Shown here one piece after another: positions 1 to 7,236 of a stretch of 42,056 nt of DNA (the stretch's first letter is position 1; every line of letters starts with the position of its first letter). The notes beneath the pieces were generated by a model. It searched no databases, was not told the origin of the DNA, and was given only the letters and a program-made list of their open reading frames with translations. The translations under genes and the position numbers were made by a program. This DNA is from Chloroflexota bacterium (lineage in GTDB: Bacteria > Chloroflexota > Anaerolineae > CG2-30-64-16): the NCBI GenBank assembly GCA_026389845.1, contig JAPLHB010000126.1:1-42056 (forward strand). Direction: 5' to 3'.

Positions 1-117
1 CACGAATCACGAATCACGAATCACGAATCACGAATCACGAATCACGAATCACGAATCACGAATCAGCGAATCAGCGAATCACGAATCACGAATCACGAAT
101 CACGAATCACGAATCAC
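1..117. repeat. CACGAAT heptamer tandem array
   Basis: The first 117 bases are an almost pure tandem array of the 7-bp unit CACGAAT, interrupted near 62-80 by two 8-bp variants (CAGCGAAT). The array touches the left window edge, so its full length is unknown. There is no spacer, so this is not CRISPR. A weak unique stretch follows before a second array with a different unit. Confidence 0.95.
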
Positions 118-143
118 CAGCAGGGGAAAACTACTGGCGAATC

Positions 144-205
144 ACGCAACACGCAACACGCAGTACGCAACACGCAACACGCAACACGCAACACGCAACA
201 CGCAA
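144..205. repeat. ACGCAAC heptamer array abutting a start codon
   Basis: About nine consecutive 7-bp units of consensus ACGCAAC (one reads ACGCAGT). The last unit runs directly into the ATG at 206, so the whole visible leader of the next gene is repeat. No Shine-Dalgarno sequence is present in it. Confidence 0.93.
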
Positions 206-829
206 ATGATCTACGACATCTCGCTCCCTATCTCCAACGACCTGCCTGTGTGGCCCGGCGACGTGCCGGTGGCCGTCAGGGGCACTGAGCCTGGCGCGCT
301 GCCCCGCGTCTCGCGCGTCACGTTGAGCTGTCACGCCGGCACGCACGTGGACGCGCCCGCGCATTTTTTGGCCGACGGCTCCAACGTGGATCAGATGCCG
401 CTGGAGGTATTGATCGGCCCGGCGTGGGTGGCGCACCTGCGCGGTCCCGGCCCGATCACAGCCGCCCGGCTGGCCGCCGCGGATATTCCCGATGGCCCCA
501 TTCGCGTGCTCCTGCGTACCGATAACTCGGAACGCCAGGCAGCCCAGCGCGGCTTCGATCGGGCGTATATCGCGATGACGGCCGACGCAGCCGACTGGTT
601 GCTGAGACGCGGCATCCGGCTGATCGGCGTGGATGGGCCGTCGGTCGAACCGTTCGACGCGCCAGGCTTCCCGATGCATTACGCGCTGCTCGGCGCCGGT
701 CTCGTCGTCGTGGAAAACCTGGCTCTCATCGGTGTCCCTGCTGGCGCCTACCGCCTCATCTGTCTGCCGCTGCGCATCGCGGGCGTGGAAGGCGCGCCGG
801 CGCGGGCGATTTTGATTCGGGAAACGTGA
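206..829 (+). CDS. Cyclase / arylformamidase-like metal-dependent hydrolase
   Basis: A 207-residue protein of the cyclase family (kynurenine formamidase-like). Members hydrolyse N-formylkynurenine or related amides and lactones with a divalent metal held by a His/Asp cluster. The family signature HAGTHVDAPAHF lies near residues 43-54, and the N-terminus MIYDISLPIS is the usual start of the family, which supports the ATG at 206 although that codon directly follows a heptamer array and has no SD. A second conserved stretch, GVDGPSVEPF, lies around residues 142-151. No other tryptophan-degradation gene is nearby, so the substrate cannot be assigned. The stop codon falls at the beginning of another repeat. 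Confidence 0.88.
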   Translation: MIYDISLPISNDLPVWPGDVPVAVRGTEPGALPRVSRVTLSCHAGTHVDAPAHFLADGSNVDQMPLEVLIGPAWVAHLRGPGPITAARLAAADIPDGPIRVLLRTDNSERQAAQRGFDRAYIAMTADAADWLLRRGIRLIGVDGPSVEPFDAPGFPMHYALLGAGLVVVENLALIGVPAGAYRLICLPLRIAGVEGAPARAILIRET

Positions 830-935
830 TAACGTGATGCGTGATAACGTGATGCGTGACCAGGATGCGTGCCTGGCAGAACCTTCACGCAGTACGCAGC
901 ACGCAGCACGCAGCACGTAGCACGTAGCACGAAAT
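826..935. repeat. Mixed tandem repeats: 15-bp unit and ACGCAGC heptamers
   Basis: Two copies of a 15-bp unit (GTGATAACGTGATGC) start at the stop codon of the preceding gene. After a short unique stretch, seven 7-bp units run from 887 to 935 (ACGCAGT, ACGCAGC three times, ACGTAGC twice, ACGAAAT). It is a third array with its own unit sequence. Confidence 0.9.
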
Positions 936-955
936 CAGAAACATGGAGTCGAGCC

Positions 956-1921
956 TTGAGCCTTCAACTACACGGCGTCTTCGCCCCCATCGTCACCCCG
1001 TTCCGGCTCTCGGACGGGGAGGTAGACACCCCCTGGATCGTCCGCCACCTGGCCTATCTGCGGGCGCACGGCCTCACCGGCCCCATTCCGTGCGGCACCA
1101 ATGGCGAAGCGGCCTCGATGAGCATCGCCGAGCGGGTGCAGGTGCTGGAGACGGTCATGGCCGCGGCCGGCGACATGCCTGTAATCGCCGGGACAGGCGC
1201 CTCGGCCTTGCCCGACGCCATCAGCCTGACCCGGCACGCGTTCTCGGTCGGCGCGGCGGCCGTGCTGGTGATGCCGCCGTTCTACTATAAGAAGCCCCCG
1301 GAAGTAGGTGTGGCGGCCTGGTATCAGCGCCTCTTCGATGCGGCCGTACCGGCCGGCGGCCGGGTGCTGCTCTACCACATCCCGCAGACCACCGGCGTGC
1401 CGATCAGCGATGGACTGCTGCGTCTCTTGCTGGCGAGCCACGGCGAAGTAGTCTACGGCATCAAAGATTCCACCGGCGATCCGGCCGAAGGACGGCGGCT
1501 GCGAGGCGACTTCCCGCGGCTGGCCTATTTCTCCGGCAACGATCACCTGGTGGGCGAGGCGTGCCGCGCGGGAGGGGCAGGCTCCATCACCGCCGGGGCC
1601 AACGTCTTTCCAGACCTGGTTGCCGCGGTCCAGGCCGCGGCGTGGCATGGGGGCGACCGCGAGGGTGCGCCCCTACAGGTAGGGGCAGGTCTTGCACCTG
1701 CCCTGGCGACCGCCCAGGCGATCCTCAGCGCAGCCCGCGGCCTGATCGAGAGCTTCCCACTGCAACCGTCCACCAAGGCCGCGCTGGCCGACGTGGCCGG
1801 CCTGCCTCCCACCGCCGTGCGGCCGCCCCAGGCCGAGCTGACTGCGGTCCAACGGGCGGCGTTGCGCGCGGCGTTGCTGGCAAATCTGCCGAGTTGGCGA
1901 CCGACGACGAACAACCGATGA
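956..1921 (+). CDS. Dihydrodipicolinate synthase family aldolase/lyase
   Basis: A 321-residue class I aldolase of the DapA/NanA superfamily, which forms a Schiff base between an active-site Lys and an alpha-keto acid. The motifs CGTNGEA, LLYHIPQTTG (catalytic Tyr) and GIKDSTGD (Schiff-base Lys) are in the expected order. I choose the TTG at 956 because GGAG at 945-948 lies 7 nt upstream and family homology begins immediately (LQLHGVFAPIVTPF). The longer frame from 869 translates repeat sequence. Near residues 231-250 the protein carries about 19 extra residues encoded by an interspersed repeat (1648-1705). The usual family length is about 290-310. Substrate is unresolved; no lysine-synthesis genes are near. 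Confidence 0.87.
   Translation: MSLQLHGVFAPIVTPFRLSDGEVDTPWIVRHLAYLRAHGLTGPIPCGTNGEAASMSIAERVQVLETVMAAAGDMPVIAGTGASALPDAISLTRHAFSVGAAAVLVMPPFYYKKPPEVGVAAWYQRLFDAAVPAGGRVLLYHIPQTTGVPISDGLLRLLLASHGEVVYGIKDSTGDPAEGRRLRGDFPRLAYFSGNDHLVGEACRAGGAGSITAGANVFPDLVAAVQAAAWHGGDREGAPLQVGAGLAPALATAQAILSAARGLIESFPLQPSTKAALADVAGLPPTAVRPPQAELTAVQRAALRAALLANLPSWRPTTNNR
1648..1705. repeat. Interspersed GGGGCGACC/GTAGGGGCAGG hairpin repeat inside a CDS
   Basis: Two short inverted repeats in tandem: one with GGGGCG/CGCCCC arms, and one with AGGGGCAGGT/ACCTGCCCT arms. A relative with the same core lies between genes at 28866-28894, and simpler GGGGCGGGGTGACC forms lie inside another gene at 31348 and 31459. Here it is read in frame by the aldolase gene. 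Confidence 0.8.
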
Positions 1922-1953
1922 CCGACGACGAACGATAAAACGTAAGAAGCAAC

Positions 1954-1975
1954 ACGCAGCACGCAACACGAAGGA
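1954..1975. repeat. Short heptamer run carrying the next gene's SD
   Basis: Three units: ACGCAGC, ACGCAAC, ACGAAGG. The last unit plus one base contains AAGGA (1971-1975), which is the Shine-Dalgarno site 7 nt before the ATG at 1983. Confidence 0.75.
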
Positions 1976-1982
1976 ATCACTC

Positions 1983-3338
1983 ATGCCCGAAACAACGCGG
2001 CATCCTATTACCCATGTCGTCAAGCGCACCGGCGCGGTCGTGCCGTTCACCAAAGACCGCATCACGAACGCCATCTACCGGGCGGCGGTGGCGGTGGGCG
2101 GCCGCGATCGCACGGTTGCCGAAGGGCTGGCCGACCAGGTGGTGGCGCTCCTGGAGGCGACGAATCCCCCCGACCACGTTCCTACGGTCGAGGAGATCCA
2201 GGACATCGTCGAAAAGGTGCTGATCGAGAGCGGGCACGCTCGCACGGCCAAAGCGTACATCCTTTACCGCGATGAGCGCGCCCGCGCCCGGCAGGAACGC
2301 GCCCGCCTCTCCGCCCGCCCCTCGGACAATATCCCCTGGCACAAGATCTGGGACGTGCTGAACTGGGCCGTGGATCACGACCTGCACACGGTCGGGCGGC
2401 TCAACGGCCGTATCGCCCATGGCGAGTTCGCCGAGATCGTGCGGGAGACCGACCGCGCCTACAACGAAGACATCACCACCGCATCGGAGATGATTCGTGA
2501 GCGGCGGAGCACGTTGAAGATCGTCATCATCGCCGGGCCATCGTCTTCGGGCAAGACGACGACTACCATCAAGCTGGCCCACCTGTTGACCAAGATGGGA
2601 CTGCGGCTGGTGCCGCTGACGGTGGACAACTACTTCTTCGACCTGGAGCTGCACCCCAAGGACGAGCACGGCGACCGCGACTTCGAGACGCCGCAGGCGC
2701 TTGATCTGCCGCTCATCAACGAGCACCTGCGCCGGCTGATCGCGGGCGAGGAAGTGCGCGTCCCATTCTACGACTTCAAGACGGGCCAGCGTCACAACGA
2801 CCGGACCCCCATGCGAATCGGGCCGGATGATCTGATCCTGATTGACAGTCTGCACGGCCTGTTTGCCGGTATGACGCATGCGATCGCGGACGAGCGGAAG
2901 TTCAAGCTCTACGTCGAGCCGCTGTTGCAGATAAGGGACGCCGAGGGAAAGTACGTGCGTTGGACCGACCTGCGGCTGATGCGGCGCATGGTACGCGATG
3001 CTGCCCATCGCTCCTACGATCCGCAGCGGACGTTGGAGCACTGGCACTACGTGCGGTCAAGCGAGATGCGAAACATCATCCCTTATGCGAACACCACCGA
3101 CTACATCGTCAACAGCGGCCTGCCATACGAACTGCCGGTGATGAAAGCCCGGCTGGCGGGTCATTTTGCGCGGTGGGCCGAGCAGTATCGCGATGACCCG
3201 CTGCGCACCGACGCGTTCGAGCGCGCCGGGCGTGTGCACGCCCTGTTGCAACAGGTGACGGTTGAAGCGGACGAGTCGGCCATCCCGCCCGATTCGTTGT
3301 TGCGGGAGTTCATCGGGGGGAGCTGCTACCAGTATTGA
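1983..3338 (+). CDS. ATP-cone / uridine kinase-like nucleoside kinase fusion
   Basis: A 451-residue two-domain protein. Residues about 9-100 form an ATP-cone (VVKRTGAVVPFTKDRITNAI), the nucleotide-sensing domain best known from ribonucleotide reductases and NrdR. From about 178 a P-loop kinase of the uridine kinase/phosphoribulokinase family follows, with Walker A GPSSSGKT at 185-192, VDNYFFD as the substrate-side loop and LILIDSLHGLF as the Walker B region. The kinase would phosphorylate a nucleoside or similar small molecule, and the cone may sense ATP/dATP; that coupling is inference. The ATG at 1983 has SD AAGGA at 7 nt spacing. The protein ends SCYQY, just before a MITE-like repeat. Confidence 0.85.
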   Translation: MPETTRHPITHVVKRTGAVVPFTKDRITNAIYRAAVAVGGRDRTVAEGLADQVVALLEATNPPDHVPTVEEIQDIVEKVLIESGHARTAKAYILYRDERARARQERARLSARPSDNIPWHKIWDVLNWAVDHDLHTVGRLNGRIAHGEFAEIVRETDRAYNEDITTASEMIRERRSTLKIVIIAGPSSSGKTTTTIKLAHLLTKMGLRLVPLTVDNYFFDLELHPKDEHGDRDFETPQALDLPLINEHLRRLIAGEEVRVPFYDFKTGQRHNDRTPMRIGPDDLILIDSLHGLFAGMTHAIADERKFKLYVEPLLQIRDAEGKYVRWTDLRLMRRMVRDAAHRSYDPQRTLEHWHYVRSSEMRNIIPYANTTDYIVNSGLPYELPVMKARLAGHFARWAEQYRDDPLRTDAFERAGRVHALLQQVTVEADESAIPPDSLLREFIGGSCYQY

Positions 3339-3345
3339 GAAGGAA

Positions 3346-3480
3346 TGTCACCCTGAGCGGGTCGGTCCCATGAATTGCGCTGCGGCGTCACACCAGCGAG
3401 GGGTCGCGTCGTATGGCCGGGAATTCTTCGCTTTCTCACGCCGTCGCGGAAGTCTCGGGGCAGAGCCGCTCAGAATGACA
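3346..3480. mobile_element. MITE-like repeat with TGTCA terminal inverted repeats
   Basis: A 135-bp non-coding segment starts TGTCACCCTGAGCGG (3346-3360) and ends CCGCTCAGAATGACA (3466-3480), imperfect terminal inverted repeats. The interior contains GAATTCTTCGC-type sequence common in such bacterial repeats. It sits between two convergent genes and encodes nothing. Target-site duplications are not clear. Mobility is inferred from structure only. Confidence 0.65.
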
Positions 3481-3491
3481 AGGCAAGTTGC

Positions 3492-4763
3492 CTACTCCCG
3501 CCCCACCCCCAACACCGTCAGCAGCCCGAATCCGACCAGCCGCAGCGCCGTAGCCGCGATCAGCGCGGGGATGATGCCCACGGTGTCGGTCAGGGTCGTG
3601 CCCGCCAGCGGCGCCAGGAAGTTGGCGGCGTAGACTGTAGTCTGGTAGATGCCCAGGTAGGTTGCCTGTTGGTCGGCCGGGCAGGTGCTGAGGACCACGT
3701 CGAAGAACACCAGGTCAATCCCCGCGGTGAATAGCCCCCCCAGCGCCGCCCAGGCTACCAGTGGCTCCACGCGCTGCGTCAAGGCCGTCAGCAGCGGGTA
3801 GAAGCTCACCCCCAGGGCGGCCACCAGCAGCACCCACCGTTCCCCTTTGCGTTGCGAAACCCGCGCCCAGACGAAATAAGCGATCATCATCACGAAGGTC
3901 TGCGTGCTGTTGATGGCGCTGATGGCCTGGTCCGACGCGTGGATGTTGCGCACCCAGTAAATCGGGAAAAGCGGCACGGCCAGCGCCATGCCGGAGCGAA
4001 AGACGAACTGGCTGACAATGAACCTTACGAACGGTTTATTGGCCCGCAACGTGCTGCCGCGTTTGCGCAGCGTCTGCACGAGAGACTCGTGCACCGCGGA
4101 CGAAGGGACGGTCAGCGGGAGCCGGATGCTGCTGGAAAAGATCACGCTGATCAGCGCGCCGATTGCCGAGCCGATGAAGACCACCTGGTAGTTGAGCGGG
4201 AAGTTGAACAGATTGAGGATCTGGCCGACGATAACCACCGTCAGAGAATTTGCCAGGCCCAGGATAGACCAGCGCCGGCTCATCAAGGTGAAGCGCCCCC
4301 GCGGACCGGCTACACCGCCCATTACCACCGTAAACGCCACCGAGACGAGGTTCTGCGGCAGGGTGGCGAGCGCCCAGATGGCGATGATGGCCTCCGGCTG
4401 GCGGCTGTGGACGAAGAACGGGACCAGGCCGGTCAGCATGTAACAGGAGAGCACCGCGAAGCGGGAGCGCGCGAACCAGGGGACGATGTTGGGCCGGCGG
4501 GAGAGGAATTCGCCCACGGGCATCGCCAGCGCCATGCCGGTCAGCGCGGGCATGGCGGTTAGCAGGCCGACCAGGAAGCTCGACGCGCCCAGGCGCACCA
4601 GGAAGACCGATAGGAAGCTGCCCACCCCCGCGGTGATCCCCACGCCGACCGCGTCCACGATCACGTTGCGCTGGTTGACCTGCTCCAGCGAGGCCGGACG
4701 AAAGAGAACGTCCCACAGGCGGGTCTGGTTAGCGCCGCTAGCAGGCGCGACTGCGTCAGACAA
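3492..4763 (-). CDS. MFS transporter
   Basis: A 423-residue major facilitator protein with about 12 hydrophobic helices. Residues 46-66 (FLSVFLVRLGASSFLVGLLT) match closely the same region of a second MFS protein in this window (35984-37291), so the two are paralogues of one subfamily. The reading frame can only start at the TTG at 4763, because an in-frame stop lies just upstream; no convincing SD is present, so initiation could instead be at an internal GTG near residue 33. Substrate is unknown. It follows the hemW-like gene on the same strand across a strong hairpin. Confidence 0.85.
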   Translation of the reverse strand: MSDAVAPASGANQTRLWDVLFRPASLEQVNQRNVIVDAVGVGITAGVGSFLSVFLVRLGASSFLVGLLTAMPALTGMALAMPVGEFLSRRPNIVPWFARSRFAVLSCYMLTGLVPFFVHSRQPEAIIAIWALATLPQNLVSVAFTVVMGGVAGPRGRFTLMSRRWSILGLANSLTVVIVGQILNLFNFPLNYQVVFIGSAIGALISVIFSSSIRLPLTVPSSAVHESLVQTLRKRGSTLRANKPFVRFIVSQFVFRSGMALAVPLFPIYWVRNIHASDQAISAINSTQTFVMMIAYFVWARVSQRKGERWVLLVAALGVSFYPLLTALTQRVEPLVAWAALGGLFTAGIDLVFFDVVLSTCPADQQATYLGIYQTTVYAANFLAPLAGTTLTDTVGIIPALIAATALRLVGFGLLTVLGVGRE

Positions 4764-4796
4764 AGGGAAGATACTCGCTTTCGGATGGGATTAGGG

Positions 4797-4829
4797 AAAC
4801 CCGGAGGGAGTTCGCCGCCCTCCGGGTTT
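4797..4829 (-). terminator. Perfect 12-bp hairpin after hemW-like gene
   Basis: AAACCCGGAGGG (4797-4808) pairs perfectly with CCCTCCGGGTTT (4818-4829) around a 9-nt loop. It lies 42 nt after the end of the hemW-like gene on the minus strand. The T-run is only three bases on either side, so termination efficiency is uncertain. A TATACT-like -10 on the minus strand (4841-4849 region) lies between the hemW end and the hairpin and could start the MFS transcript. Confidence 0.7.
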
Positions 4830-4870
4830 GTGATGCAGTCAGTATAGCACAGACGGCCTGATCCGCGAAA

Positions 4871-6241
4871 TCATTCTCCCGGCAAAAACTCCGCAAACAC
4901 CCGGTTCCCCACCAGCCGCGCGGCCGGCGTCAGCCGCACGCGATCGGGCAGCCGCGCCAGCAACCCCCTGGCGACCAGCCGGCGGATTTCGCGGCCGAAC
5001 GCCTCCTCCAGCCCCACGCCGAATCGCTCGCGGAACCGGTCGTCGGGCACTCCCTCGGCCACCAGCCGTAAACCGAGCATCATCGTCTCGCCCATCGCCA
5101 GCCGGCGCTCGATTGTCTCGCTTCCGGCCTCCGGCGAGCTGCCCTTGCCGATTCGCTGGATGTACGCGGGCACAGGCCGCACGTTCCACCACCGTCGCGC
5201 CCCCGCAAAACTGTGCGCCCCCGCGCCGAAGCCGAGGTAGGGTTCGCGGCGCCAGTAGACCAGGTTGTGACGGCATTGGAAGTCAGAGGCAAACTGCAAA
5301 CTGCAAACTGCAAATTGATCCTTCGCCCCTTGCTCCTTGCCATCTGCGATTTGCGAATTGTCATTTGCAGTTTGCGAATTGCCATTTGCAGTTTGCGAAT
5401 TGCCATTTGCAGTTTGCCATTTGCCATTTGCAGTTTGCGAATTGCCATTTGCAGTTTGCCATTTGCCATTTGCAGTTTGCCATTTGCCATTTGCAGTTTG
5501 CCCACTCACGCGCGCCCAATTCGATATCTCATATTGCTCATACCCGCCCTTCGCCAACGTGTCGCACGCCAGGTCGTAGAGGTCGGCGGCCAGATCATCG
5601 TCCGGGGCGGTGACGAGGCCGCGACGCACCTGGTCGGCCAGGGGGGTGCCGTGCTCGACGGTGAGGCTGTAGAGGGAGAGGTGCTCGGGGGCCAGGCTGA
5701 CCGCGCGGGCCAGAGTGGCGGCCCAGGTGGTCGGCTCCTGGCCCGGCAGGCCGAAGATGAAATCCAGGTTGATGTTGTCGAAACCGGCCGCGCGAGCCGC
5801 GACGAACGCGGCCTCGGCCTCGGCCGCGGTGTGGATGCGCCCCAGCCAGCGCAGCTCGGCGTCATCGAAGCTCTGCACGCCCATGCTCAGCCGGTTGACC
5901 CCCAGGCCGGCCAGCGCAGCAAAGCGTGCCTGATCCACCGTGCCGGGGTTCGCCTCGCTGGTGATCTCGGCGCCGGGCGCAACGTCGAACGCCGCGCGAC
6001 AGGCGTCCAGGATGCGCGCCAACAGATCGGGCGGCAGCACGGTAGGTGTGCCGCCGCCGATGAAGATCGTGTGGCCGCCAGGCCGGCCGGCCGCCTCTCC
6101 TGCGCGCCGGATTTCGGCAATCAGCGCGGCCGTGTACGGCTCGTACAACGTCTCCAACCCCGCATAGGTGTTGAAGTCGCAATACGCGCAGCGCACCGCG
6201 CAGAAGGGGATGTGGATGTAGAGCGCGTAGGAGGGTGTCAT
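4871..6241 (-). CDS. hemW: HemW-like radical SAM protein with in-frame repeat expansion
   Basis: A 456-residue radical SAM protein of the HemW/HemN-like family. HemW binds heme and a [4Fe-4S] cluster and is thought to act in heme delivery rather than as a true coproporphyrinogen oxidase. The cluster motif CAVRCAYC (Cys14, Cys18, Cys21) and the SAM-binding GGGTPTVLP (63-70) are intact. The usual sequence YEISNWAR...CRHNLVYW is split at about residues 245-322 by roughly 78 residues of heptapeptide repeats (QTANGKW / NSQTANG) encoded by 5276-5509. Without the insert, the length fits the family (about 380). No SD is visible before the ATG at 6241. Confidence 0.87.
   Translation of the reverse strand: MTPSYALYIHIPFCAVRCAYCDFNTYAGLETLYEPYTAALIAEIRRAGEAAGRPGGHTIFIGGGTPTVLPPDLLARILDACRAAFDVAPGAEITSEANPGTVDQARFAALAGLGVNRLSMGVQSFDDAELRWLGRIHTAAEAEAAFVAARAAGFDNINLDFIFGLPGQEPTTWAATLARAVSLAPEHLSLYSLTVEHGTPLADQVRRGLVTAPDDDLAADLYDLACDTLAKGGYEQYEISNWARVSGQTANGKWQTANGKWQTANGNSQTANGKWQTANGNSQTANGNSQTANDNSQIADGKEQGAKDQFAVCSLQFASDFQCRHNLVYWRREPYLGFGAGAHSFAGARRWWNVRPVPAYIQRIGKGSSPEAGSETIERRLAMGETMMLGLRLVAEGVPDDRFRERFGVGLEEAFGREIRRLVARGLLARLPDRVRLTPAARLVGNRVFAEFLPGE
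5276..5509. repeat. Heptamer array (GCAAATG/GCAAACT) expanded inside hemW
   Basis: About 230 bp of 7-bp-period repeat (minus-strand units GCAAACT, GCAAATG, GCAAATT), organised as 21-bp supers that keep the reading frame open and encode 7-residue repeats. It divides two conserved blocks of the radical SAM protein. The array on the plus strand also starts several long false reading frames. Confidence 0.93.
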
Positions 6242-6297
6242 CGGATATGGGATGTTGTGGGTAGGCGATCAGACGCCGGGCATGGGAGGACGTGCTG

Positions 6298-6435
6298 CGT
6301 GCTGCGTGCTACGTGAGAGCAGCGAGAATTTCGCCACAGATCACGCAGCACGTAGTACGAGTGAAGCGTGTTGCGTGCTACGTGAGAGCAGCGAGAATTT
6401 CGCCACAGATCACGCAGCACGTAGCACGAGTCACG
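6298..6435. repeat. Two 69-bp direct repeats, each a heptamer-armed hairpin
   Basis: Copies 6298-6366 and 6367-6435 differ at only a few positions. Each begins with GTGCTGCGTGCTACGTGA-type heptamers and ends with their near inverse (TCACGCAGCACGTAG), separated by a 24-nt loop holding GAGAATTTCGCCACAGA. The second copy reaches into the stop codon of the FHA gene (6431-6433). It lies in the gap between that gene and the start of the hemW-like gene. Confidence 0.9.
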
Positions 6436-7087
6436 TCCGATTCTCAAACCGAAACCCATGCCCACGCATCGTCACGATATACTGGTGCTCAGGATCAAGC
6501 TCGGCCAGGCGTTCGCGGAGGCGGCGGACGAGGGCATCTATGGACTGCTCGGAGACGCCCACTTCATCGGCGTCGGGCCAGACCGCGCGCACGATGTCGT
6601 CACGGACCACGATGCCGCTGGCCTGGTGGATCAGCTCCAGCAGCCGGTACTGTTGCGCGGAAAGGGACGGCTCCAGCAGCTTGTTGTTGACCCAGACCTG
6701 GTGCGTCGCCGTGTCCAGGCGCAGGCCGGCCCGGGCGCCGCCGTCGAACGCCAACGGCGCGGTCGCGCCAGCGTCCACGAAGGCCAGCTTGAAGCGCAGG
6801 GCAATCTGGATCTCGTCGCCATCGCGCAACCGCTGCGAGCCGAGCACGTCGCGGCCGTTGAGGTGCGTCCCGTTCTTGCTGTCCAGATCCTCGATCTCGT
6901 AGTGGTCATCGCACCAAAGGATGCGCGCGTGAAACCGCGAGACCTGGCGATCATCCAGCACGACGTCGCAATCGGGACTGCGGCCGATGGTGAGCGTCTG
7001 GCGCTCCAACGTCCAGGTCAGTCCAGCCTCGGTCCCGCGCGGCAGAATGAGCATCGCCGATTCGCGTGTCTGATTTGCTGGTGACAT
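6431..7087 (-). CDS. FHA domain / OmpR-type winged-helix regulator
   Basis: A 218-residue protein joining two domains. Residues about 5-100 are a forkhead-associated domain ([12 protein letters not shown], then SRFHARI, then [10 protein letters not shown]), which binds phosphothreonine peptides. Residues about 120-218 are a winged helix of the OmpR/PhoB C-terminal type ([31 protein letters not shown]), which binds DNA. There is no receiver domain, so phospho-peptide binding would replace the two-component input. The ATG at 7087 is chosen because AAGGAG (7099-7104) lies 10 nt upstream; the earlier GTG at 7099 overlaps that SD. It is divergent from a Ser/Thr kinase, its plausible phosphorylation partner (inference). 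Confidence 0.88.
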   Translation of the reverse strand: MSPANQTRESAMLILPRGTEAGLTWTLERQTLTIGRSPDCDVVLDDRQVSRFHARILWCDDHYEIEDLDSKNGTHLNGRDVLGSQRLRDGDEIQIALRFKLAFVDAGATAPLAFDGGARAGLRLDTATHQVWVNNKLLEPSLSAQQYRLLELIHQASGIVVRDDIVRAVWPDADEVGVSEQSIDALVRRLRERLAELDPEHQYIVTMRGHGFRFENRT

Positions 7088-7108
7088 GCGTCGCTGCACT
7101 CCTTACCT

Positions 7109-7224
7109 ACTGCGTACTGCGTACTGCGTGTTGCGTGCTGCGTGTTGATCTTGACAGCCAGCGCAAGCTGCATCATAATCGCCTTGCGATTTGCGATTTG
7201 CGATTTGCGATTTGCCGATTTGCC
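7109..7224. repeat. Two heptamer arrays flanking a kinase promoter
   Basis: Units TGCGTAC/TGCGTGT/TGCGTGC run from 7109 to 7145, and TTGCGAT units run from 7184 to about 7224. The kinase promoter lies between them, so the second array is expected to be transcribed as its 5' leader. Confidence 0.9.
7151..7179 (+). promoter_or_regulatory. Sigma70-type promoter for the kinase gene
   Basis: TTGACA at 7151-7156, a 17-bp spacer and CATAAT at 7174-7179 (five of six matches to the -10 consensus). Transcription would start near 7186, about 50 nt before the GTG start. Confidence 0.72.
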
Positions 7225-7236
7225 ATCCGAGGTTAC

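Noticed and set aside
1..205. Possible CRISPR array at the left edge
   Set aside because: Units are 7 bp and contiguous, with no unique spacers of 25-40 bp and no cas genes in the window.
869..955. Upstream start for the aldolase gene
   Set aside because: The extra residues are translations of the heptamer array; TTG at 956 has a good SD and family homology begins there.
5213..6316. Open frame opposite the hemW-like gene, with Cys/Leu/Ile repeats
   Set aside because: It is a translation of the heptamer array plus the antisense of a conserved gene.
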